A stretch of 64,000 nt of DNA, taken from M3007 sp041392625 (GTDB lineage: Bacteria > Bacteroidota > Bacteroidia > Chitinophagales > Saprospiraceae). The translations under genes were made by a program, and so were the position numbers. The notes beneath the pieces were generated by a model. The model ran no database searches, was not told the origin of the DNA, and saw only the letters and a program-made list of their open reading frames with translations. Below are positions 10,483-19,675 of this stretch, piece by piece. The stretch spans positions 186,001 to 250,000 of the forward strand of contig JAWKLR010000001.1 of NCBI GenBank assembly GCA_041392625.1, in the 5' to 3' direction. Within the stretch, counting starts at the first letter, position 1; every line of letters begins with the position of its first letter.

Positions 10483-11010
10483 TCAGGGCTGTAAAGCCGC
10501 CAGAATCTGCTTTTTATGTCGTTTGAAGTGTGTGCTAAAAAAAACAAGCATGCCGGTCCAACTCATCCGCCCAGCAATTGGATGCCGGTAAACGGCCTTG
10601 TCCTTCAATTCGTTTGGCATGGAACTCAAAAACTGGTGCCAGTTTGACTGGATTTTTTTCCAGCGTATTTTTGTGTCATCCAGGCTGACATACTCCGGGA
10701 GGCTGGTGTCTCCAACCATTAGTGGTGCCTTGAATTTGATTGGAACATTGAGGTAAAAAAACAACAAGAATCGGTTCCACTCGTGTTTCAGGCCGGCTTT
10801 TTCCAGTTTGGGGTCAAACCCCAGTTTTTTTTGAACATATTGGAATGAAAGTTCTTCTGAAAGGATCAAGTGGTGTATGGTTTGTATGGCAGACCAGCCC
10901 GCTCCCGGCTGCTTATTAACCTGTTCATTGGTATATGCAGACAGGGTTTCCAGGAGGGTGTTTACCTCCCCTGAATATCTTTCATAGCGACTGACAATTT
11001 TGTTTTGCAT
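10483..11010 (-). CDS. DinB-fold (DinB/YfiT-like) protein
   Basis: A 175-residue cytoplasmic protein of the DinB/YfiT-like four-helix superfamily. Members are often metal-binding and include thiol-dependent transferases, but many have no known reaction. The typical pattern is visible: an N-terminal helix, a WSAIQTIHHLILSE stretch with histidines near residue 45, a middle region, and a C-terminal FSTHFKRHKKQI whose histidines would complete a three-histidine metal site. No substrate can be assigned. It starts six bases from the end of a divergent reading frame that includes the amidase leader and may be co-transcribed with the metalloprotease downstream. Confidence 0.65.
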   Translation of the reverse strand: MQNKIVSRYERYSGEVNTLLETLSAYTNEQVNKQPGAGWSAIQTIHHLILSEELSFQYVQKKLGFDPKLEKAGLKHEWNRFLLFFYLNVPIKFKAPLMVGDTSLPEYVSLDDTKIRWKKIQSNWHQFLSSMPNELKDKAVYRHPIAGRMSWTGMLVFFSTHFKRHKKQILAALQP

Positions 11011-11135
11011 GATTTATGGCTTTCTGCAAATTAACATCTTTACAATTTAAAATGCAGTCAATTTTCGCGTTTAAAAAAGATTTTGACCAATTTTGCGTTC
11101 AGAGATTGACCCAAACTAACCTGTTCGATTCTACC

Positions 11136-12407
11136 ATGCAGTGTAAAGGCTTCCCGAAAATTTTGCTTTGTATTATCCTGTTGTTCGGCTTCAAGGTAGG
11201 GCAGTTGCATGCCCAGACTGCCTCGGAGTCTGAGGTGTTTCTGCAAGTAAAACCAGAGCCAAACGACAATGTGGCCGTTTTACTCAAACGCTATGGCCTG
11301 TATGAGTATGAATGCAACATTACTCAGTTTTTTAAAATAAACGGACTAAAAGAAGACTATCGGCTGTTTTTACACAAAACCTATTTTATCCCGGTTTTGA
11401 TCAAAACCTATAATGGGAAAAGCATCCGCTCGACATTGGGGATTGATGATTGGAAAACTGCACTGCGAATTCAGGCTTATAATAAGAATGCGCGAAGTGA
11501 GGGCCTTCGGTCGGATAATTTTATCGATAGCAAGCAACTTTGGGTTCCCTGGCACGAATTGAACTGCCCGGCAACCGGAGAAATGGCCGAAGCAAAACTG
11601 GAGGCTTCCCGGTCTATTGTACACAATATTGAAACCGAAGAAGGCGAGCCTGCAGAGCCATTAAAAGCAAGTGGAAGCAGAACCTTCCCGATTTTTGGAA
11701 GCACCTATGAAAAGACTCCCTTAATCAGCAGAAAACTGAGCGGAAGAGTTTATTACGTGATTGCAGGGCACGGCGGCCCGGACGTAGGTGCGCAGGGCAA
11801 ACGCCTGGGGCATACACTTTGTGAAGATGAATACGCATACGATGTTGCCTTGCGACTGGTTCGACTGCTGGTGAGCCATGGTGCCATTGCCTATATGATC
11901 GTTCGGGATCCGGATGATGGAATTCGGGATCAGAATTACCTGAAATGCGACAAGGACGAATATGTTTGGGGGAATAAAACCATTCCGCTGAATCAAAAAG
12001 AACGGCTTAAACAGCGTACGGATATTGTCAACACCCTGTACAAACAGCATCTGAGTGCTGGAAGAAAACATCAAACATTAATAGAAATTCACGTCGATTC
12101 CCGAAATCAAAACCACCAGACTGATGTGTTTTTTTATTACCGCCCGGAGGATTCAGAAAGCCAGGCTGTAGCCAATAAATTTCGGGATTTGTTTGCGTCC
12201 AAATACCAGCAGTTGCGTGCTTCTAAAAGCTATAAAGGGACGGTATCTCCGCGCTATTTATGGACGCTCCGGGAAACAGTAATCCCCAAAGCCGTGTATG
12301 TTGAATTGGCAAATATTCGGAACTCCTGGGATCAACAACGCCTGGTAATAACCTCCAACCGGCAAGCGCTCGCCAATTGGATGTGCAACGCCCTACTCAC
12401 CGATTAG
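11136..12407 (+). CDS. N-acetylmuramoyl-L-alanine amidase (Amidase_3) with N-terminal LysM-like region
   Basis: Cuts the bond between N-acetylmuramic acid and the peptide stem of peptidoglycan in the periplasm. The 423-residue form starting at the ATG at 11136 has a good signal peptide (ILLCIILLFGF, ending LHAQ). The frame is open further upstream to 11016, but that part would bury the signal. An N-terminal domain (about residues 30-140, FLQVKPEPNDN, GLYEYECNITQFFKIN) resembles a LysM repeat. The catalytic domain shows the four expected zinc-site residues: His in IAGHGGPDVG (about 212), Glu in CEDEYAYDVAL, His in EIHVDSR (about 318) and Glu in YVELANIRN (about 390). Likely acts in cell separation or wall turnover. 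Confidence 0.87.
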   Translation: MQCKGFPKILLCIILLFGFKVGQLHAQTASESEVFLQVKPEPNDNVAVLLKRYGLYEYECNITQFFKINGLKEDYRLFLHKTYFIPVLIKTYNGKSIRSTLGIDDWKTALRIQAYNKNARSEGLRSDNFIDSKQLWVPWHELNCPATGEMAEAKLEASRSIVHNIETEEGEPAEPLKASGSRTFPIFGSTYEKTPLISRKLSGRVYYVIAGHGGPDVGAQGKRLGHTLCEDEYAYDVALRLVRLLVSHGAIAYMIVRDPDDGIRDQNYLKCDKDEYVWGNKTIPLNQKERLKQRTDIVNTLYKQHLSAGRKHQTLIEIHVDSRNQNHQTDVFFYYRPEDSESQAVANKFRDLFASKYQQLRASKSYKGTVSPRYLWTLRETVIPKAVYVELANIRNSWDQQRLVITSNRQALANWMCNALLTD

Positions 12408-12430
12408 GGCTTGCAGTTAGTCAAAAACAC

Positions 12431-12790
12431 CTACCCTTCCTTTGGAATAATCTCAGTTTGTTCACCAAAATAATGTGCAAACTTGGCCATCTCCTCCGCC
12501 ATCTCCTTGTTTTGTGTGGCACGCAAATAGGTTTGGCTCAGCGATTGGAGCACCTGATACATGAAACGGTCCATTTCCATAACCTGCATCTCCTTAGTCC
12601 ACAGATCAATGCGAAGGGTATCCCGTTTTTCCTTGTCAAACAAAGCAATTGCCATTGCTTTGCAGGCATCGTAAACCCCCTCTTCATGCGAGTCGCTTGC
12701 AGCCCAGTCAATAGCAACCGGAACATTCGCCTCATCCAGCCCAACCCGGATCATGATTTCGCTTATCTTTTTTACTTCTTTAGAATCCAT
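12431..12790 (-). CDS. gldC: gliding motility protein GldC
   Basis: A 119-residue protein matching GldC, in which the pattern around TLRIDLWTKEMQVMEMDRF and QTYLRATQNKEMA is typical. GldC is a small soluble protein whose loss reduces gliding in Flavobacterium johnsoniae; its exact role is not settled. The ATG at 12790 (MDSKEVKK) is preferred to a TTG at 12802. It is divergent from the AddB-like nuclease with no room for a separate promoter region. No other gld or spr genes are in this window, so the presence of gldC alone does not show that the organism glides. Confidence 0.88.
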   Translation of the reverse strand: MDSKEVKKISEIMIRVGLDEANVPVAIDWAASDSHEEGVYDACKAMAIALFDKEKRDTLRIDLWTKEMQVMEMDRFMYQVLQSLSQTYLRATQNKEMAEEMAKFAHYFGEQTEIIPKEG

Positions 12791-12798
12791 TATTTTTG
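12791..12798 (+). promoter_or_regulatory. -7 box TATTTTTG for the AddB-like nuclease gene
   Basis: Exact TAnnTTTG match. It begins one base after the gldC start codon and ends 9 bases before the GTG at 12808, so the transcript would start almost at the start codon. This argues against the TTG at 12796 as the start. Confidence 0.45.
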
Positions 12799-12807
12799 AC
12801 AATATTT

Positions 12808-15534
12808 GTGGACTGCAAAGTAAAGAAAAAAAGCCGATCTGTGTTCCAGTTACATTTGAGTACCCAATTTGATTCCCGGGTTTTTACCCAAAAACCAACT
12901 GCATTTGATGTGTATGCAGGGCCTCAAAAATTGCTACACTGGATTGAAGAACAACTAGGGCTTGATGGCTTGCCGGACAACACGGAATACCTGCGGATTG
13001 AACTTTTCCGGCAGGCATTGCAACAACTGGTCCATGAAAGCACCGAAGCTGTTTTTTATGCCAGCTCTTTACAAGCCGATCGCTATGCCACTGCCCAGGC
13101 CTTGCTCGAATGGAGAGACCAGTTGCATATAGGGGGCTGGGATTTTAAGGCCGCTGCGGATAGTCCTGAACGACTGGTTTGCCTTGCAGCAGTAGAAAGT
13201 CGGTTTCAACAAAAAATAAATGCTCCAGCCAATCGGATTCAAGCCCAGGGTTTTGCTGATCGATATGTCCGGATTTTTGAAGAATTAGCAGATTTGGCCT
13301 TGCCAATCCAGTCAGTTTGTTTTTACGAGCCAGAGCATCTGTTAGCTCCTGTTTTTCAAACCTTGGCTGCTATTTGGAAGGCTCAGTCCGTTTCGGTACA
13401 GTTTTCCAAACCAGAACGCACTGGTGTAGCGGACTCGGATTTGGGTCATTTTACATCCTGGTGTTTGGGTGAAACCAAGGAAAAGAAACCTGCACAGGGA
13501 GATGGATCTTTGCTGCTGCTTCGGATGCGGCGCGATAGTGATGCGGCACCCTTCATCGCAGCAGTACAAAAAAACAATCCTGGCTGGAAGCCTCTGGTGT
13601 TATTGCCGGAAATGGATCGGATTCTTGAGGAGGCCAGTTTGCGCGAGCATTTGCCCGCGATGGGAGTACTCTCCACATCTCAGGCCAGGCCTTCCCTGCA
13701 AGTGCTGAAACTTGCACCGGCATTTCTTTGGGAGCCGGTAGATGTACGGAAAATTATGGAGTTTGTGACCCTCGCACTCAAACCCATTGAAGATGATCTT
13801 GCAACTGAAATAGCCAGATTGTTGGCCGAAAAACCCGGCTTGTTTCACGATGCATGGTTTGCGCGGATTTATGGCCACCTTGAAGCAGAGTCAACTCCGG
13901 CAGTTCAGCGGGAACAATACAATTTCTGGTTTAACCGCAAGCGATACCCCCAGGATGGCGCAGTACCTAAATCCGATGTTATTTCTCTGTATGATTACAT
14001 CCATCAGTGGGCAAAATCAACTTACAAGGACCAGGGGAGCTCAGTACATTCACTGTTGGTTCTGGCTGAACAATCCCGCAGAGTACGCGATTTAATGGAG
14101 GCATTGCCAGAGAGCAGGGTAAGTTACCTGGAACTGGAGCGCATGGTGCGCACCATCTATGCGCCATCGCCGGTACAATTGAGTGAGCCTGAACTTGGCC
14201 ACCTTCCATACATCCATCATCCGGGTGCTATGGCTGCATCTACAGATGCGCTTCTGTGGTGGAATTTTGTTCACGATAGCCCAACCGTAGAAGTAGACCA
14301 CTGGCAACAAGAAGAGTTTGCATATTTCAAGGAGGCAGGTGTACGCATTGAAAATGCCGCACAACTTGGACGCAGGAACCTGTTTCACCGCATTTCTCCT
14401 GTGCGGCATACACAAAAACAACTGCTTGTTTTGATTCCGGAACAGTGTGCTGGAAAACAGAGCATTCCCCACCTGTTGTCTGGAGATATGGAAGCATGTT
14501 TTGAGGATTTGAATAAACTTGAATTTCAAATTGAAAAGCCGGAGGATCGCAATCGGCTTACTCACTATTTTAAATTAGGTAACCAGGAGGATATTCCAAT
14601 CCGGGAACGAAAAGAGACACCTCTGTTTCTTCAAGTGGAGCATCCGGAAAGTATGCTGGAGCACCCCTACCAAACCCCGACCAATCTGGAAGCCCTCTTT
14701 TATTACCCCCACCGCTGGTTCTTTAGAAAAAAACTTCAGTTGGCTCCTGTACAATTGTATGCAGTTGCTCCTGATCGACGGCTTCTTGGAAACCTTGCAC
14801 ACCGCTTTTTTGAACTTTTTTTCAATGAAAAACCCCAGCAGTGGGATAAGCAAATGGTCTTTGATTTTGTATCGGCCACCTTACCCGGTTTGTTGGAAAA
14901 AGAAGGTGCAACCCTGCTGCTCTACGGACGGGAGCCCGAACGGAAACTCTTCCAGCGAAAACTTCAGCATGCGGCCTGGGCGCTTCTTTCATTAATTCGA
15001 CAAAACGGATGGGATTTGCTTGGGACCGAGCTGGACCTGGAAGGGACATTTTGCGGTATACCCATTAAGGGAAAGGCTGACCTCGTTCTGCAACGCGGGG
15101 AGGAAAAAGCCATTCTGGATTTAAAGTGGAGTGGAGCCAATCACCGAAAAAACCTTATTCGCAGCGAAGAGGATTTGCAGTTGGTACTATACGGCGAATT
15201 GTTGCGAAAAAATGGCCCATGGCCACACAGCGCATATTTTATCCTGGAACAGGGGCAGTTGATAGCCCGAAATACCGAAGGGTTTAAAGAGGCAACTGTG
15301 CCCGGGCAAACAGCCAATCATCAGGAGGTAAATCTTCGGATTCTGGAACGCATGCAACGCACGTTTGAGTGGCGAATGGAACAAATCAGATCAGGCAAAA
15401 TAGAACTGCGACGCGCTCAAAATGCAGAAGAACTGGACACTCTGTACGAATCCATTATGCTACACCTGCTTGAAATGAAAAAAGAAGATGCCCGGTTTGA
15501 CGATTACAATATGTTGTTGGAGTTTGCGGGTTAA
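12808..15534 (+). CDS. AddB-like protein with C-terminal PD-(D/E)XK (RecB-type) nuclease domain
   Basis: A 908-residue protein. The C-terminal third has the RecB/AddB/Cas4-type nuclease layout: TPTNLEALFYYPHRWFFRKK, LGNLAHRFFE with the conserved histidine, then GIPIKGKADLVL (about residue 750), AILDLKWSG (about 770) and a following QLVLYGELL. These supply the metal-binding Asp residues and the Lys of DLKW. The N-terminal 600 residues look like the inactive helicase-like part of AddB, with no Walker A. AddB normally works with the helicase-nuclease AddA in double-strand break repair, and it often has an Fe-S cluster whose four cysteines I do not see. No addA lies nearby. The start is uncertain: GTG at 12808 fits the promoter box, and no ATG occurs close by. 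Confidence 0.75.
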   Translation: MDCKVKKKSRSVFQLHLSTQFDSRVFTQKPTAFDVYAGPQKLLHWIEEQLGLDGLPDNTEYLRIELFRQALQQLVHESTEAVFYASSLQADRYATAQALLEWRDQLHIGGWDFKAAADSPERLVCLAAVESRFQQKINAPANRIQAQGFADRYVRIFEELADLALPIQSVCFYEPEHLLAPVFQTLAAIWKAQSVSVQFSKPERTGVADSDLGHFTSWCLGETKEKKPAQGDGSLLLLRMRRDSDAAPFIAAVQKNNPGWKPLVLLPEMDRILEEASLREHLPAMGVLSTSQARPSLQVLKLAPAFLWEPVDVRKIMEFVTLALKPIEDDLATEIARLLAEKPGLFHDAWFARIYGHLEAESTPAVQREQYNFWFNRKRYPQDGAVPKSDVISLYDYIHQWAKSTYKDQGSSVHSLLVLAEQSRRVRDLMEALPESRVSYLELERMVRTIYAPSPVQLSEPELGHLPYIHHPGAMAASTDALLWWNFVHDSPTVEVDHWQQEEFAYFKEAGVRIENAAQLGRRNLFHRISPVRHTQKQLLVLIPEQCAGKQSIPHLLSGDMEACFEDLNKLEFQIEKPEDRNRLTHYFKLGNQEDIPIRERKETPLFLQVEHPESMLEHPYQTPTNLEALFYYPHRWFFRKKLQLAPVQLYAVAPDRRLLGNLAHRFFELFFNEKPQQWDKQMVFDFVSATLPGLLEKEGATLLLYGREPERKLFQRKLQHAAWALLSLIRQNGWDLLGTELDLEGTFCGIPIKGKADLVLQRGEEKAILDLKWSGANHRKNLIRSEEDLQLVLYGELLRKNGPWPHSAYFILEQGQLIARNTEGFKEATVPGQTANHQEVNLRILERMQRTFEWRMEQIRSGKIELRRAQNAEELDTLYESIMLHLLEMKKEDARFDDYNMLLEFAG

Positions 15535-15540
15535 CCCAGT

Positions 15541-15870
15541 TTACTCTTCCGTTTCGGGTGCTAGTTTCACCTGTAGTCCATCGAGCCCGTCGTGCAATTT
15601 GATCTGACAGCCAAGGCGGCTGTTATCTTCTACAAAGAATGCAGAATCCAGCATATCCAGTTCATCATCAGTGGGTTCTGGCAACTCGTGGTCGCTGAGG
15701 ATATACATGTGGCAAGATGCGCAGAGTGCCATCCCTCCACAAGTTCCTTTTACAGGCAGTTCGTAGGATTTGCAGAGCTCCATCAAGTTGAGGCCCATAT
15801 CCGTTGGGGCCTCCAGGTCATGCTCTTTGTCTTCACGGTCGATTAGGTGAATGTGGATAATCGAGTCCAT
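15541..15870 (-). CDS. [2Fe-2S] ferredoxin, adrenodoxin type
   Basis: A 109-residue soluble electron carrier. The cluster ligands are visible as GTCGGMALCASC (Cys-x5-Cys-x2-Cys) near residues 44-52 and a last Cys in LGCQIKL near 87, the pattern of adrenodoxin/ISC-type plant-fold ferredoxins. It lies downstream of the ferredoxin-NADP reductase gene on the same strand, 68 bases apart, which makes the reductase its likely electron donor. A strong terminator sits between the two, so it is probably expressed at a different level or from its own start. Confidence 0.9.
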   Translation of the reverse strand: MDSIIHIHLIDREDKEHDLEAPTDMGLNLMELCKSYELPVKGTCGGMALCASCHMYILSDHELPEPTDDELDMLDSAFFVEDNSRLGCQIKLHDGLDGLQVKLAPETEE

Positions 15871-15892
15871 TGGGTTATATTTTTCGAATACA

Positions 15893-15934
15893 AAAGCCCC
15901 GGAAACTGGTTTTGATTCCAGTGTCCGGGGCTTT
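15893..15934 (-). terminator. terminator between the reductase and ferredoxin genes
   Basis: AAAGCCCCGGA/TCCGGGGCTTT form an 11-bp stem extended by ACTGG/CCAGT, starting five bases after the reductase stop codon and followed on the minus strand by GCTTTTGTATT. Confidence 0.85.
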
Positions 15935-15938
15935 CTAT

Positions 15939-16982
15939 TTAATTGCTTGTACTTTCTACGTTGGTTTCCAGCCCTTCAATCCCTGTTACCGTAGTATACT
16001 TGAAGGACAATTTCTTTCCTGGATTCACCAGTTTAAAGGCTGACTGGCAGGCCAGTGTTGCTTCATGGAATCCGCATAAAATCAATTTGAGTTTACCCGG
16101 GTAAGTATTGATGTCACCAATAGCAAAGATTCCTTCCCGATTGGTTTGGTAATCAAATGTATTAACTACCACTGCTCCTTTATCCAATTCCAGACCCCAT
16201 TCGCCAATGGGTCCCAACTTTGGCGTTAGTCCAAACAATGGGATAAATGCATCCACATCCAATTGGATGGTGCCTTCATCACTGTGTTTGATTTCGATAT
16301 GCTCCAATTTGCCTTCACCGCTCAGACCGGTTACCTGTGCATTGGTTATGAGTTTTACTTTGCCGGTTTCAACCAGGTGCATTACTTTTTCCACTGAATC
16401 CAGGGCTCCGCGGAATTCGGTCCGACGGTGGATTAGAGTCAGTTCGGATGCAAGTTCTGCCAGGTAAATCGTCCAGTCAAGTGCAGAGTCACCTCCTCCG
16501 GCAATTACCACTTTCTGATTTCGGAAGTCTTCGGGCTGCCGAACAAAGTAGTGGATGCCTTTATCCTCAAAATCTGCAATGTTTGAAATAGGTGGTTTAC
16601 GTGGTTCAAAGGAGCCGAGTCCTCCGGCAATGAATACTGCACGGGCAAGATGGCGGGTTCCTTTGTGCGTGGTCACGCAAAAACGCCCATCTTCTTTTTT
16701 CTCTATGGTTTCGGCGCGCTCACCCAGCGTGAATCCGGGGCTGAACGGTTCAATTTGCTTCATGAGATTGTCTACCAGATCAGTTGCCAGTACTTCGGGG
16801 TAACCTGGAATATCATAAATTGGCTTCTTTGGATAAATCTCGGTAAGCTGTCCGCCTGGTTGGGGTAGGGCGTCGATCAGGTGACAATGCATTTTGAGCA
16901 ATCCGGCTTCAAATACGGCAAACAAGCCCACCGGACCTGCGCCGATAATCAGGATATCGGTTTCAATCGTTTGTTCATTCAT
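15939..16982 (-). CDS. ferredoxin-NADP reductase, thioredoxin-reductase-like type
   Basis: A 347-residue FAD enzyme that passes electrons between NADPH and ferredoxin. It has the FAD-binding GAGPVGL near the N-terminus, PGGQLTEIYP, the NADPH-binding GGGDSALDW in the middle, and the C-terminal AIGDINTYPGKLKLI with GFHEATLA. It lacks the CxxC redox pair of thioredoxin reductase, as expected for the YumC-type ferredoxin reductases. The ATG at 16982 (MNEQTIETDILIIG) is preferred to the one at 17000, which adds six non-conserved residues. Its stop is followed immediately by a terminator and then by the ferredoxin gene, its probable partner. Confidence 0.92.
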   Translation of the reverse strand: MNEQTIETDILIIGAGPVGLFAVFEAGLLKMHCHLIDALPQPGGQLTEIYPKKPIYDIPGYPEVLATDLVDNLMKQIEPFSPGFTLGERAETIEKKEDGRFCVTTHKGTRHLARAVFIAGGLGSFEPRKPPISNIADFEDKGIHYFVRQPEDFRNQKVVIAGGGDSALDWTIYLAELASELTLIHRRTEFRGALDSVEKVMHLVETGKVKLITNAQVTGLSGEGKLEHIEIKHSDEGTIQLDVDAFIPLFGLTPKLGPIGEWGLELDKGAVVVNTFDYQTNREGIFAIGDINTYPGKLKLILCGFHEATLACQSAFKLVNPGKKLSFKYTTVTGIEGLETNVESTSN

Positions 16983-17037
16983 GATTGCAGACAAGGACAA
17001 AATCTTTAATGGAATCTCCCAGGTTGGTAAAAATTAA

Positions 17038-17059
17038 GGTGGAGTGTTTATGCTCCACC
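17038..17059 (-). terminator. terminator of the enoyl-CoA hydratase gene
   Basis: GGTGGAG and CTCCACC form a 7-bp stem with an 8-base loop, followed on the minus strand by TTAATTTTTAC, about 65 bases past the stop at 17126. Confidence 0.65.
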
Positions 17060-17125
17060 ACATGGGTGTTTTTACACACATTCAATTGGTATGGCTCAGC
17101 AAGCCACACATACGTTTGAGCTTAT

Positions 17126-17908
17126 TTATTTTCCTTTGAATTGAGGCGCTCGTTTTTCCAGAAAAGCACTTGCTCCTTCTTTAAAGTCATCTGTATTGCA
17201 GCATGCGCCAAACGCATCGATTTCCTTTTGGAAACCGTTTACACGTTCATCATAATAGGCGTTGACTGTTTCGATGACCTTGCTGATTGCAATCGGTGCC
17301 TTGCTGGCAATTTGCAGCAACAATTCTTTTGATTTCTCAATTTCAGCGCCCAAAGGTACGATCTGATTTACCAAGCCAAGTTGATGGGCCTCATCTGCTC
17401 CAATGATATTGGCTGTCATCATGAGTTCCATCGCTTTGGTTTTTCCAATGTATTGAATCAAACGCTGAGTACCTCCATAGCCTGGAATCAATCCGAGATT
17501 TACCTCTGGTTGCCCGAATTTGGCTTTCTCTCCGGCAACGCGCAGATGACAAGCCATTGCCAGTTCGCAACCTCCTCCCAATGCAAATCCGTTTACCGCA
17601 GCAATCACAGGACGGTGAAAACGCTCAATCAGAAAGAATGCCTCCTGTCCACGTTGGGCAAGAGCCGCACCTTCCTGCGATGAAAGCCCTTTGAATTCGG
17701 TAATATCTGCCCCTGCAACAAAGGCTTTTTCTCCGGCACCAGTCAGAATAACACCTTTCAAGTTCTCAATTTCATGTGCATCCTTGGAAAAAAACTGAAT
17801 CAGTTCGCCAATGGTCTGGCTGTTGAGCGCATTGAGTGCTTTTTCCCTGCTGATCGTAACAACAGCAATTCCATCACTGATTTCAATTTTTAGGTTTTCG
17901 TATGTCAT
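17126..17908 (-). CDS. enoyl-CoA hydratase/isomerase family protein
   Basis: A 260-residue crotonase-fold enzyme, most likely adding water across 2-enoyl-CoA in fatty acid or amino acid breakdown. Oxyanion-hole segments are AFVAGADITEF and NGFALGGGCELAMACHLR; the catalytic glutamates are expected in GGGCELA and in FGQPEVNLGLIPGYGGTQRL, and both are present. The C-terminus reads FLEKRAPQFKGK, as in short-chain hydratases. It has its own terminator and lies downstream of the PlsB-like acyltransferase gene on the same strand. Whether it acts on crotonyl-CoA or on a longer chain cannot be told from sequence. Confidence 0.9.
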   Translation of the reverse strand: MTYENLKIEISDGIAVVTISREKALNALNSQTIGELIQFFSKDAHEIENLKGVILTGAGEKAFVAGADITEFKGLSSQEGAALAQRGQEAFFLIERFHRPVIAAVNGFALGGGCELAMACHLRVAGEKAKFGQPEVNLGLIPGYGGTQRLIQYIGKTKAMELMMTANIIGADEAHQLGLVNQIVPLGAEIEKSKELLLQIASKAPIAISKVIETVNAYYDERVNGFQKEIDAFGACCNTDDFKEGASAFLEKRAPQFKGK

Positions 17909-17962
17909 CGTATTTTTAGTTTACTTGATTCAGGCAATGTTGTAAGAACCAGACCAGCGGTC

Positions 17963-19675
17963 TTATTGTTCATTTCGTAGTGACAATTCGAGTTGGACAG
18001 GCTTCCAGGTTATTTTGCGTTCCAGTTCATAACTGTCCAGCCGGTTGTGGTAATAATAGAGCACGCGGAAGTCTGATGAAACCAGATCACCTTGCTTGGT
18101 GAATTCAAGTGGTGGTCTGTGGTGGTAAATTCCGAGGTTCTTTACTCCGGTCTCCACCAGTTCTTGTACAGGCAGTTTGATTTCCGGGTGAAGTCTTATT
18201 TTTTCATCTTCTTCCCATTTTATAAGTACCTCTTGCAACTGTGCTACTGTACTGTAGATGGTCTCAATCGGAAAGACATAATCATCCGGAGGAAGACGCA
18301 AAATACCGTACAGATCCAGTTTAGGGTTTTGAATCAACAATAGCCTGAATACCGTGAATGCCATCAAGTGGCTGCTCAATACGACATTTTCTGCTTTATA
18401 CCGTTCCAAAATACGTTCAGCCAACAATTTGGTATATTCCTCCTCTCGCTGCACATCCACGTTAACCTTGTTGTTGGATGTAAAATAATCGGCAATACTG
18501 ATTCGGCTGCCATATTGATCACAACTGTGCCCTTCAGCATCCACAAAATTTCCTAGGACATCCATCGGTCTTCCAATGCTCAACGTAATTTCACTGGTGG
18601 TAGACAAAAATCGCCATACAAAACGAAGCCAACTGCGCACACTTGCCCCTTCATCCTTCAGGCGAAGGTAGTGTTCTCTACCAGTCCGCTTCAGATGCTG
18701 CTCAATAAGAAAGGGCGCCTCAATCACAAAATGGTAATTAATCACGATTGGAATAATAAACACTTTTTTACCCGCACCTTGCTGAACCAATGCCCGCTGC
18801 GCTTCAACAGCAGTACCAAGCAATCCCATTTTTAAATCGGCCTCCAATGCACCGGATCGCGAACGTGTACCCCCGGGGAAAAACAAACTGTTGACACCCC
18901 GTTCTATACTGAGTTTGCTCATGGTTTTGAGCGTCTCCAGATAAATGGTGTTCTTTTTTCTACGATCCACCCGATACGCTCCAAGGCGATTCATGTAATA
19001 GGCTGCAGGACCAAAATTGTACAGGTTCAGTCCCGCTCCATAAGAAAAGGAAGGAAGCCCCATAATTTGATCCATAGCATAACCAACCAGGATGGAATCC
19101 AGGTTGCTAAAATGGGTAGGCACGGCTACTACAGTCCCCTTATTAAACAGATCCCGGGTTAATTCTACATGACCTACAACGTTCAACCGTTCGTACAGGC
19201 GCTTGCGCCCACTCCACAAACCACGGATGGACTTTCCACCTGCTGTATTTAATATGCGGTTGAACAGCCAGGTAAGAAAACGCTGGGCAAACCGAAAGGT
19301 AGAAATCTTGAATGTCCCGACAATCTCCTCTGCATATCGGCGGATGATGCGTTGCAGGATTTGTTCTGCCGAATCCTGAGACTCCGAGTCCTGACGGTCA
19401 AGCGACTTTTTAATCAATTGCTTTCCGACCTTTTTCCAGAATGCCCGGTCGTTTGGCGGATCCACTTTCCAGGGGTCCTCCTTGATCCGGATGCGTTCCT
19501 GATAGAGGGTTTTAAGAATGAGGTCGTTGAGGTCCTTACCGTGTTGCTTGGTAAGCCGTTCAAAAGTGGCGGCTTCCAACTGGTTTATAAATTCGGTTCG
19601 GTCCTGACTCAGTTTATAGATTGGCCAGTCCTCTATGTGCTCTATAACCCGCGGATATATCTTTACAGGTTTCAA
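17963..19675 (-). CDS. PlsB-like glycerol-3-phosphate/1-acylglycerol-3-phosphate acyltransferase
   Basis: A 570-residue acyltransferase of the PlsB/PlsC superfamily, likely acylating glycerol-3-phosphate or a related lipid precursor at the inner membrane. Signature blocks: HFSNLD at 188-193 (the HX4D catalytic pair), the YYMNRLGAYRVDRRKK region that positions the phosphate, and FFPGGTRSRSG at 265-275. The size and the long N- and C-terminal extensions fit the PlsB-like group. The start is a TTG overlapping the engB stop (TTGA), which suggests translational coupling; there is no ATG in a sensible position. Substrate choice is inferred from family only. Confidence 0.82.
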   Translation of the reverse strand: MKPVKIYPRVIEHIEDWPIYKLSQDRTEFINQLEAATFERLTKQHGKDLNDLILKTLYQERIRIKEDPWKVDPPNDRAFWKKVGKQLIKKSLDRQDSESQDSAEQILQRIIRRYAEEIVGTFKISTFRFAQRFLTWLFNRILNTAGGKSIRGLWSGRKRLYERLNVVGHVELTRDLFNKGTVVAVPTHFSNLDSILVGYAMDQIMGLPSFSYGAGLNLYNFGPAAYYMNRLGAYRVDRRKKNTIYLETLKTMSKLSIERGVNSLFFPGGTRSRSGALEADLKMGLLGTAVEAQRALVQQGAGKKVFIIPIVINYHFVIEAPFLIEQHLKRTGREHYLRLKDEGASVRSWLRFVWRFLSTTSEITLSIGRPMDVLGNFVDAEGHSCDQYGSRISIADYFTSNNKVNVDVQREEEYTKLLAERILERYKAENVVLSSHLMAFTVFRLLLIQNPKLDLYGILRLPPDDYVFPIETIYSTVAQLQEVLIKWEEDEKIRLHPEIKLPVQELVETGVKNLGIYHHRPPLEFTKQGDLVSSDFRVLYYYHNRLDSYELERKITWKPVQLELSLRNEQ

